A DNA stretch of 8,514 nt. Source: a bacterium. GTDB lineage: Bacteria > Atribacterota > JS1 > SB-45 > 34-128. Position numbers and translations under genes: made by a program. Shown here piece by piece: positions 1 through 5,058 of the stretch. The DNA is taken from positions 1 to 8,514 of the forward strand of contig JAHIPN010000448.1 of assembly GCA_018894595.1 (NCBI GenBank). Reading direction: 5' to 3'. Each line of letters begins with the position of its first letter. Position 1 is the first letter of the stretch. Below the pieces are notes generated by a model. It was not told the DNA's origin, did no database searches, and was given only the letters and a program-made list of their open reading frames with translations.

Positions 1-369
1 GATAGTATTCCCGAGATTCTGGAGACAGCAAAAAAATTTAAATCTAAAAATTTAGGAATTTGTCTGGATACCGGACATTGCAACATGACTTCTTCTCTTT
101 ATAATCAGTGTGGAGTTGTGGAGTGTTTGCCGGAAATAAAAGATTATTTATGCCATTTGCATATTCATGACAATTTCGGAAAGAGTGATGACCATTCTTT
201 GCCTTTTGAAGGCAATATAAATTGGAAAAAGTTTGTAAAGGGCTTAAAAGAAATTAATTATGAAGGGGTATTTATGTTTGAATTAAGAAAAAAAACAAAT
301 AATGAAGAAATGCTCCGAATGATTAAAGAATCGTACATAAATTTATTTAAGGAAGATAAAAATGAATGA
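1..369 (+). CDS. Sugar phosphate isomerase/epimerase-like TIM-barrel protein, C-terminal part
   Basis: The reading frame is open from the first base, so the start lies outside the window and 122 residues are visible. The fragment looks like the C-terminal half of a xylose-isomerase-like TIM barrel (AP endonuclease family 2 fold). It has LDTGHCN (visible residues 22-28), HLHIHDN (52-58), a DDHSLPFEG loop (63-71) and MFELR with E94. In this family the Asp, His and Glu residues at these places bind divalent metals such as Mn or Zn in sugar or sugar-phosphate isomerisation. The substrate cannot be told from this part. The stop codon overlaps the lipA start by 8 nt, and a lipA-like Shine-Dalgarno sequence sits inside its last codons, so the two genes are probably co-transcribed and translationally coupled. 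An internal ATG at 85 is not the true start, because the metal-site motif begins before it. Confidence 0.85.
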   Translation, partial: DSIPEILETAKKFKSKNLGICLDTGHCNMTSSLYNQCGVVECLPEIKDYLCHLHIHDNFGKSDDHSLPFEGNINWKKFVKGLKEINYEGVFMFELRKKTNNEEMLRMIKESYINLFKEDKNE

Positions 370-1240
370 TAAAAAAGGACATCTTTATTGGTTACGAAGA
401 AAATTGCCCGACCAAAAAGTTTTAGAGCGGATGGATTTATTATTAAAAGAATTAAATTTACATACAGTTTGTGATAGTGCCCTATGTCCCAACCGGGGCG
501 AGTGTTTTAAAAAAGGAACAGCTACTTTTATGATATTAGGGAATATCTGTACACGAAACTGTAAGTTTTGTGCTGTAGAAAAAGGCAAACCCCTCCCCTT
601 AGACCCGAAGGAACCCTGTCATATTGCCCAGGCAGCCAAACATTTAAATCTTAAACATATAGTAGTTACTTCTGTAACCAGAGATGACCTTCCGGATGGT
701 GGAGCAGAATACTTTGCCCAGACCATTATGGAGATTAAAAAGTTACTTCCGGAAAGCACCATAGAGGTATTAACCCCGGATTTTGAGGGTTCCTGGGAAG
801 CGCTTCAAAAAGTAATAGATGCTCAGCCAAAAGTTATAAATCATAATATCGAAACAGTTGCCCGTCTGTATAATTTAGTAAGGCCAAAAGCGGTTTACAA
901 GCGTTCCCTGGAGCTATTAAGACAGGTTAAGATCCGGGGTAAAAATATTATTTCCAAATCGGGGGTTATGTTAGGCTTAGGAGAGGAAAAGGAAGAAGTT
1001 ATCAAAGTGATGAAAGATTTACGGGAAGTGGATTGTGATATTTTAACTATAGGTCAGTATTTAAAGCCGTCTCCTCACCATTTAAAAGTCAGCGATTATA
1101 TTCATCCTGATAAATTTGAAGAATATCAAAATATAGGGATGTCTTTAGGCTTTAAATACGTTGCCTCAGCGTCTTTGGTGCGCAGTTCCTATCACGCCGG
1201 AGAAATATTGAAAGAAATACAATTTAATTGCAATTTGTAA
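362..1240 (+). CDS. lipA: Lipoyl synthase (radical SAM)
   Basis: Lipoyl synthase inserts two sulfur atoms into octanoyl groups on lipoyl-domain proteins or GcvH, using S-adenosylmethionine and two 4Fe-4S clusters in the cytosol. The 292-residue protein has the auxiliary-cluster cysteines C37, C42 and C48 (CDSALCPNRGEC). The radical SAM CX3CX2C motif is at C63, C67 and C70 (CTRNCKFC). The C-terminal RSSYHAGE motif (274-281) carries the conserved Ser that ligates the auxiliary cluster. The length is close to the usual 290-320 residues. The ATG at 362 follows AAGGAAG at about 348-354 and overlaps the preceding stop codon by 8 nt. No lipB, lplA, gcvH or dehydrogenase gene is visible in the window, so the lipoylated target is unknown. 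Identification by motif is very secure. Confidence 0.97.
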   Translation: MNDKKGHLYWLRRKLPDQKVLERMDLLLKELNLHTVCDSALCPNRGECFKKGTATFMILGNICTRNCKFCAVEKGKPLPLDPKEPCHIAQAAKHLNLKHIVVTSVTRDDLPDGGAEYFAQTIMEIKKLLPESTIEVLTPDFEGSWEALQKVIDAQPKVINHNIETVARLYNLVRPKAVYKRSLELLRQVKIRGKNIISKSGVMLGLGEEKEEVIKVMKDLREVDCDILTIGQYLKPSPHHLKVSDYIHPDKFEEYQNIGMSLGFKYVASASLVRSSYHAGEILKEIQFNCNL

Positions 1241-1250
1241 GCTTATTTCT

Positions 1251-1303
1251 TTGATATATTTAAATATATCTGATAGAATTAAAATTAATAAACCAAATAT
1301 AAT
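1251..1303 (+). promoter_or_regulatory. Candidate promoters upstream of the EF-G paralogue
   Basis: One candidate is TTGATA (1251-1256), 17 nt, TAGAAT (1274-1279), each box matching the sigma-70 consensus at 5 of 6 positions. A second perfect -10 box, TATAAT (1298-1303), has no good -35 box. Both lie between the lipA stop and the strong AGGAGG site at 1321-1326. The region is very AT-rich, so chance matches are possible. Confidence 0.45.
1253..1270. promoter_or_regulatory. 18-bp perfect palindrome overlapping a -35 box
   Basis: GATATATTTAAATATATC reads the same on both strands. It overlaps the candidate -35 box and spacer of the promoter ahead of the EF-G paralogue, a position typical of a repressor operator. 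It could also be a weak hairpin at the end of lipA, but there is no GC-rich stem and no T-run after it. Chance is a real alternative in such AT-rich DNA. Confidence 0.3.
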
Positions 1304-1336
1304 AAAATTAACCGAGGATAAGGAGGACAGGTTTGT

Positions 1337-3436
1337 ATGACCAAATATGATATTAATAAAGTAAAAAATGTTGCCTTGGTAGGCCATGGTGATTCTGGAA
1401 AAACCTCGCTTACTGAGGCTTTACTTTATGATTCAGGAATGATTACCAGATTGGGAGATATAAAACAAGGCAATACCACTACTGACTATGATCCCCGAGA
1501 AATAAAGAAAGGAATAACTATCAATTCATCTTTAGCCTATTTAAATTGGAAGGATTTAATGATAAATATTCTTGATACCCCAGGATACCTCGATTTTATT
1601 ACTGATACAAAATTAAGCCTTAGAGTTGTAGATAGTGCCATAATAGTTGTATGTGGAGTATCGGGAGTAGAAGTGCAGACTGAAAAAGTCTGGGATTTTG
1701 CCGATGAATACAAGCTGCCCCGAGTTATTTTTATAAATAAAATGGATCGGGAAAGGGCTGATTTTTACCGAGTAAAAGATACGATTAATAAGGTTTTTGG
1801 TTCATCCGCAATTTCAGTTCAGTTACCCATTGGTAAGGAAGAAAATTTCCAGGGCATAATCGATTTAATAAAGATGAAAGCTATTGTTTATAAAAAATCG
1901 GGAGAGGGTAAGCCGGTCTTTGAAGAACAGGAAATTCCCCAGGATATAAAAGAACAGGCAGAATCCTACAGGAAAGAATTGGTAGAAGGAGTAGCTGAAT
2001 TTGATGACGAGCTTTTAATGAAGTATTTAGACGGAGAAAGTTTGACTGATCAGGAGATTACTTTTTTGTTAAAACAAGGGGTAAAAGAGAGAAAGATTGT
2101 TCCCATTCTTTGCGGCTCAGCAACCATGAATTTGGGAATAGAACCTCTTCTTGATTTTATAGGCGAATACCTTCCTTCTCCATCTGAAATGCCCCCCGTT
2201 GCGGCTAAGAATGTAAAAACTTCTTCGGAAGAATTAATAGAAAATTCTATTGATTCTCCTTTTTCTGCTTTTGTTTTCAAAACTGTAGCAGACCCCTATG
2301 TGGGAAATTTAACTTACTTTAGAGTGTATTCAGGGAAATTACCCGAAGATTCAAATGTATATAATCCTTCAAAAAGCGTAGATAATAAAGTAGGGAAGAT
2401 TTATAAAATGCAGGGTAAGAATCAACGATCTATTCCTGAGATTTGTGCCGGAGACATAGCTGCTGTAGCCAAACTTAAAAACACTGTTACCGGTGATACT
2501 CTCTGCGATAAAGATAATCCTATTTTATTTGAAAAAGTAGAATATCCTGAGCCAATAATGTTGTTGGCAATCTCTCCCAGGACTAAGGGGGATGAGGATA
2601 AATTAAGTACCGCTCTAAGCAAGATAATCGATGAGGATCCTACAGTTAAAGTTTATCGGGATGAAGATACCGGAGAAACCATATTAGCTGGCATGGGAGA
2701 ATCTCACCTGGAAGTAATAATTGATACCATGGAAAGTAAATTTGGGGTAGAGGTGGAAAAGAGTACTCCTAAAGTAGGATATAAAGAGACTATCCGAAAA
2801 AGTGTTAAGGTAGAAGGAAAATATAAAAAGCAATCCGGCGGAAGAGGGCAGTACGGGCATTGTTGGTTAGAGCTTGAACCTAGAAGCAGGGGAGAAGGCT
2901 TTGAATTTGTAGATAAAATAGTTGGTGGAGTAATTCCGCGTCAATATCGACCTGCAGTAGAAAAAGGCGTGATCGGAGCAATGAAAAAAGGAATATTGGC
3001 AGGATATCCCACCGTAGATATAAAGGCTACCGTTTATGACGGCAGTTATCACCCGGTAGATTCTTCGGAAATGGCTTTCAAAGTAGCCGGTTCGATGGCT
3101 TTTAAGAAAGGAGCGGCAGAAGCTAATCCGATCTTATTAGAGCCTATTATGGATATAGAAGTAATAGTGCCAAAAGAATATATGGGGGATATAATCGGAG
3201 ATTTGAACAGCAAAAGAGGGAAGATAATGGGTATGGAAGAATCTTCAAGCGGGAAACAAGTCATTAAAGCTAAAATCCCTCAATCAGAGATTTTTAAATA
3301 TGCTATCGATTTAAGGTCAATTACTCAAGGGAGAGGAACTTTTAGTTTGAAATTTTCCCATTACGAAGAAGTACCTGCTAATATTGTACAGGAAATAATT
3401 GCTAAAACCAAAAAAGAAGAGGAAGATAAAAAATAA
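1337..3436 (+). CDS. Elongation factor G-like GTPase (EF-G2 type paralogue)
   Basis: This 699-residue protein has the full EF-G domain set: a GTPase with P-loop GHGDSGKT (16-23), switch I GIT (59-61), DTPGY (80-84), NKMD (134-137) and GSA (260-262), then domains II to V. Domain IV holds the KKQSGGRGQYGH segment (497-508) and the tip loop DGSYHPVDSSEMAF (568-581). EF-G moves tRNAs and mRNA on the ribosome, and a second EF-G or an EF-G paralogue may act in translocation, ribosome recycling or stress. The canonical switch II His of DTPGH is Tyr (Y84) here, and the P-loop reads GDSGKTS rather than the usual GIDAGKTT. Both are typical of the paralogous EF-G2-like group, so this is probably not the main fusA. 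It stands alone, without rpsL, rpsG or tuf. The ATG at 1337 follows AGGAGG with a 10-nt spacer. Confidence 0.9.
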   Translation: MTKYDINKVKNVALVGHGDSGKTSLTEALLYDSGMITRLGDIKQGNTTTDYDPREIKKGITINSSLAYLNWKDLMINILDTPGYLDFITDTKLSLRVVDSAIIVVCGVSGVEVQTEKVWDFADEYKLPRVIFINKMDRERADFYRVKDTINKVFGSSAISVQLPIGKEENFQGIIDLIKMKAIVYKKSGEGKPVFEEQEIPQDIKEQAESYRKELVEGVAEFDDELLMKYLDGESLTDQEITFLLKQGVKERKIVPILCGSATMNLGIEPLLDFIGEYLPSPSEMPPVAAKNVKTSSEELIENSIDSPFSAFVFKTVADPYVGNLTYFRVYSGKLPEDSNVYNPSKSVDNKVGKIYKMQGKNQRSIPEICAGDIAAVAKLKNTVTGDTLCDKDNPILFEKVEYPEPIMLLAISPRTKGDEDKLSTALSKIIDEDPTVKVYRDEDTGETILAGMGESHLEVIIDTMESKFGVEVEKSTPKVGYKETIRKSVKVEGKYKKQSGGRGQYGHCWLELEPRSRGEGFEFVDKIVGGVIPRQYRPAVEKGVIGAMKKGILAGYPTVDIKATVYDGSYHPVDSSEMAFKVAGSMAFKKGAAEANPILLEPIMDIEVIVPKEYMGDIIGDLNSKRGKIMGMEESSSGKQVIKAKIPQSEIFKYAIDLRSITQGRGTFSLKFSHYEEVPANIVQEIIAKTKKEEEDKK

Positions 3437-3519
3437 TTCTTAAAAAAATTTAAAATATTTTTAAAAAAAAGAAGGATTTTTAAATTAGATATAGAATTTA
3501 TTATATAAAGATAAACTTA

Positions 3520-3548
3520 TTTACATATTTGCACTGAAAAAATATTAT
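3520..3548 (+). promoter_or_regulatory. Candidate sigma-70 promoter of the 26-aa peptide gene
   Basis: TTTACA (3520-3525), exactly 17 nt, then TATTAT (3543-3548); both boxes match consensus at 5 of 6 positions. The start point would be near 3555, giving a very short leader that begins at the Shine-Dalgarno sequence itself. Between the EF-G stop and this point there is only A/T-rich DNA with no convincing terminator. Confidence 0.45.
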
Positions 3549-3570
3549 AAAAAAAAGGAGGTGTAATAGT

Positions 3571-3651
3571 ATGGCGGAATTAGCTTGGTATTGGTGGGCA
3601 GCAATCATTGGAGCAATAGCGTATTTAATATACTATTTCTATAACAAATAA
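3571..3651 (+). CDS. 26-residue single-pass membrane peptide
   Basis: The ORF encodes 26 residues. It begins MAELAWYWWAAIIG, continues through a hydrophobic stretch to about residue 23 and ends YNK. Nearly the whole peptide is one transmembrane helix with aromatic belts (W6, Y7, W8, W9 near one end and Y21, Y22, F23, Y24 near the other). I do not recognise the family. The case for a real gene is the context. A near-perfect anti-16S match, AAAGGAGGTG (3554-3563), lies 7 nt before the ATG, a candidate promoter precedes it, and a GC-rich hairpin follows. Acidic E3 at the N end and Lys at the C end suggest an N-out, C-in orientation by the positive-inside rule. Possible roles are a small regulator or partner of a membrane complex, or a toxin-like peptide; no antitoxin RNA or gene is obvious. 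The next gene encodes an envelope-type protein, which may or may not be related. Confidence 0.65.
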   Translation: MAELAWYWWAAIIGAIAYLIYYFYNK

Positions 3652-3688
3652 TAAAAAATAAATTAATATTAAATTACTAAAAATTGTA

Positions 3689-3700
3689 AGAAACGTTTCT
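3689..3700. promoter_or_regulatory. 12-bp palindrome AGAAACGTTTCT
   Basis: This perfect palindrome sits in the gap between the small peptide gene and the toast-rack gene, 2 nt before the hairpin at 3703. It could be an operator for the downstream gene or the first of two tandem hairpins. A TATAAG -10-like box (3700-3705) touches its end but lacks a -35 box at proper spacing. Confidence 0.25.
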
Positions 3701-3702
3701 AT

Positions 3703-3748
3703 AAGTGCAGGGCGAAGCAAATTGTCCTGCACTTTATTTATCTTTATT
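3703..3748 (+). terminator. Intrinsic terminator-like hairpin after the 26-aa peptide gene
   Basis: AAGTGCAGGGC (3703-3713) pairs with GTCCTGCACTT (3724-3734) in an 11-bp stem with one G-U pair and a 10-nt loop. It is followed by a T-rich but interrupted tract (TATTTATCTTTATT). It would close the transcript of the small peptide gene before the next gene's ribosome binding site. The imperfect T-run leaves room for read-through. Confidence 0.6.
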
Positions 3749-3763
3749 AAAAGGGTGATTAAT

Positions 3764-4633
3764 TTGAAATTAAAAACCAAAAAAAGATATATTTTGTTAA
3801 TTTTGCTTTTACTTATTTTCTTTATTATTACTTATAAATCAATGGCAGATGAAACAAACGGGGAAAACATGGTCATTCCTTTAAGAGAAGTAGATTCATT
3901 AAAAGTAACTATAAAATTTGGGGCAGGAAAGCTGGACTTAATTTCCGGAGAAGAAGATGCATTTAAAGGAAATTTTCAATATGATAAAAGTATCTTAAAG
4001 CCCAATATCCGATATAAAATATTAGAGGAAACCGGTATCCTAACCCTATCCCAGAGTATTAAAAAAGACCTCAATTTATCATTTCCTTATAAAAATAGAT
4101 GGAATTTGAAATTACCTTCTGGTGTTCCTTTACAATTATATATTAATACTGCGACTTATAGCGGTGATATTGACCTAACTAATTTACAGATAGAAAATTT
4201 TTATCTCAATTCCGGAGCAAGTCAAACCAATATTGTATTTAATCAACCCAATCTTATAGACTTAAAAAATATTAATATCAAAACAGGTGCCTCCACTATA
4301 AAAATGTTAGGTTTGGCTAACGCAAATTTTAATGAAATGAATTTTACCGGCGGAGTAGGGAGCTACACCTTTGACTTTTCAGGCAACCTGACTAAAAAAT
4401 CGAAAGTTAACATTAATGCAGGGGCAGCTAAAATAATTTTAAAGATACCTTCGAACATGGGAACTAAGATAATTTTTAGAAATTTCCCAGCTTCAAAATT
4501 AGATGTCAGAGGTTTTGTAAAAATAAATGACCAGACTTATATTAGTCCGGAATATGGCAAAAGTGCTGCAGAATTAGATATCGAAATCAAGGGAGGCCTC
4601 ATAGATGTTGAGGTGGTCTCGTTAACCGATTGA
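3764..4633 (+). CDS. Membrane-anchored toast-rack / LiaF-like beta-repeat protein
   Basis: I place the start at the TTG at 3764, which follows AAGGGTGAT (3751-3759); this gives 289 residues. An upstream in-frame TTG at 3722 lies inside the terminator hairpin and lacks a binding site. The N-terminus is basic (KLKTKKR), followed by a hydrophobic segment at about 9-23, so it is a signal peptide or anchor and the rest is outside the membrane. The FGAGKLDLISG segment (52-62) resembles the toast-rack N-terminal domain found in LiaF/DUF2154-type envelope proteins. Glycine-alanine turns recur at about residues 151, 175, 197 and 220 (SGAS, TGAS, GGVG, AGAA). The spacing of about 23 residues suggests a beta-solenoid or stacked beta-sandwich. 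No catalytic motif is visible. Family members are linked to cell-envelope stress sensing or adhesion. No liaRS or pspC partner lies in the window, so the function is unknown. Confidence 0.7.
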   Translation: MKLKTKKRYILLILLLLIFFIITYKSMADETNGENMVIPLREVDSLKVTIKFGAGKLDLISGEEDAFKGNFQYDKSILKPNIRYKILEETGILTLSQSIKKDLNLSFPYKNRWNLKLPSGVPLQLYINTATYSGDIDLTNLQIENFYLNSGASQTNIVFNQPNLIDLKNINIKTGASTIKMLGLANANFNEMNFTGGVGSYTFDFSGNLTKKSKVNINAGAAKIILKIPSNMGTKIIFRNFPASKLDVRGFVKINDQTYISPEYGKSAAELDIEIKGGLIDVEVVSLTD

Positions 4634-4659
4634 CTTTTATTTTTTTTTTCAATTATACT
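4630..4659 (+). promoter_or_regulatory. Candidate promoter of the T-box/tRNA-Ala/leuS unit
   Basis: TTGACT (4630-4635), 18 nt, TATACT (4654-4659); each box matches consensus at 5 of 6 positions. The -35 box overlaps the TGA stop of the preceding gene. The spacer contains a run of ten T (4640-4649). The predicted start is near 4666, about 20 nt before T-box stem I, as expected for such leaders. Confidence 0.6.
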
Positions 4660-4862
4660 TAAAACGAATCGAATCAGAAAAAGACAGAGCGAAGGACTGA
4701 AAGGTATTTTTTCAAAAAGAGAATCAGCATCTGGTGAAAGCTGATAAACACCTTTAAACTCGCCTTCAAGTTTTGTAAGCGAAAAATTAAATTAAAATGT
4801 TAATTTAAATGTAGTTTACAGCGTTGACAAGCGTTAATTGTTTAATAAGAGTAGATAATTGT

Positions 4863-4938
4863 GGGGCTGTAGCGCAGTCGGGAGCGCGCCTCCTTGGCGT
4901 GGAGGAGGTCGCGGGTTCGATTCCCGCCAGCTCCACCA
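4863..4938 (+). tRNA. tRNA-Ala (anticodon GGC)
   Basis: The 76-nt sequence folds into a standard cloverleaf. The acceptor GGGGCTG pairs with CAGCTCC and includes the G3-U70 pair that marks alanine tRNAs. The D-arm is GCGC/GCGC with A14 and the GG pair in the loop. The anticodon stem CCTCC/GGAGG has loop TTGGCGT (anticodon GGC, reading GCC and GCU). The variable loop has 5 nt, the T-arm is GCGGG/CCCGC with TTCGATT, the discriminator is A, and CCA is encoded. Nothing in the fold looks degenerate. It has no terminator of its own and lies inside the leuS T-box leader. A TTGACA at 4824-4829 could be a private -35 box, but no good -10 box follows at proper spacing. Confidence 0.97.
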
Positions 4939-4985
4939 AATTACAATATGTAAAATCTACTGAAAAAGGGTGGTACCACGAGAAG

Positions 4986-5040
4986 AATCTCGTCCCTGGT
5001 AATAATTTAATTAATTACTTGAGACGGGATTTTTATTTTT
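4986..5040 (+). terminator. T-box-controlled intrinsic terminator before leuS
   Basis: ATCTCGTCCC (4987-4996) pairs with GAGACGGGAT (5021-5030), with one G-U pair and one C-A mismatch. The stem is extended inside by GGTAAT/ATTACT and followed by TTTTTATTTTT. Its 5' arm shares the CTCGTCCC segment with the antiterminator, so the two folds exclude each other. It is the only visible terminator for tRNA-Ala transcripts when leucine tRNA is charged. Confidence 0.9.
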
Positions 5041-5058
5041 AAGGAGGAATGTTTAAAA

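Larger units (their letters stand above)
4666..5040 (+). promoter_or_regulatory. T-box riboswitch leader of leuS (Leu specifier CUC), interrupted by a tRNA gene
   Basis: T-box leaders bind uncharged tRNA: the specifier pairs with the anticodon and the antiterminator bulge with the tRNA NCCA end, allowing read-through into the synthetase gene. Stem I shows GAAGG (4691-4695) with CCTTC (4763-4767), and AAAGGT (4700-4705) with ACCTTT (4750-4755). Between them is the specifier loop AAACTCG, with CTC (Leu) at 4759-4761 followed by a purine. Distally there is an AGAGA bulge (4718-4722), stem ATCAGC/GCTGAT (4723-4728, 4740-4745) and a GGTG-containing loop. Stem II is TTAAATTAA/TTAATTTAA (4787-4795, 4800-4808). 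A stem III-like helix is AGTAGAT (4850-4856) with ATCTACT (4955-4961). The antiterminator is AGGG/CCCT (4967-4970, 4994-4997), bulge TGGTACC (4971-4977) and ACGAG/CTCGT (4978-4982, 4989-4993). Without the tRNA the leader would be about 300 nt, a normal size. Confidence 0.93.

Noticed and set aside
385..588. Minus-strand ORF within lipA
   Set aside because: It is a shadow of the strongly conserved lipA frame, including its cysteine motifs.
3437..3519. A/T hairpin after the EF-G paralogue as a terminator
   Set aside because: TTAAAAA/TTTTTAA pairing is A-T only, and in such A/T-rich DNA it is not distinguishable from chance.
3722..3763. Longer N-terminus for the toast-rack protein (TTG at 3722)
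   Set aside because: This start lies inside the terminator hairpin and has no Shine-Dalgarno sequence; TTG at 3764 has AAGGGTGAT upstream and gives a proper signal-anchor sequence.
4824..4852. Private promoter for tRNA-Ala from TTGACA at 4824
   Set aside because: The -35 box is perfect, but positions 17 nt downstream read AAGAGT, not a -10 box. The area also belongs to the T-box stem II/III region, so it was not listed as a feature.
4863..4938. tRNA gene as an att site of an integrated element
   Set aside because: No integrase and no direct copy of the tRNA 3' end is present in the window; both flanks are T-box leader sequence.
4824..5042. 72-codon + strand ORF through the tRNA and T-box
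   Set aside because: It reads straight across the tRNA-Ala and antiterminator, has no ribosome binding site, and its 'protein' is a translation of structured RNA.
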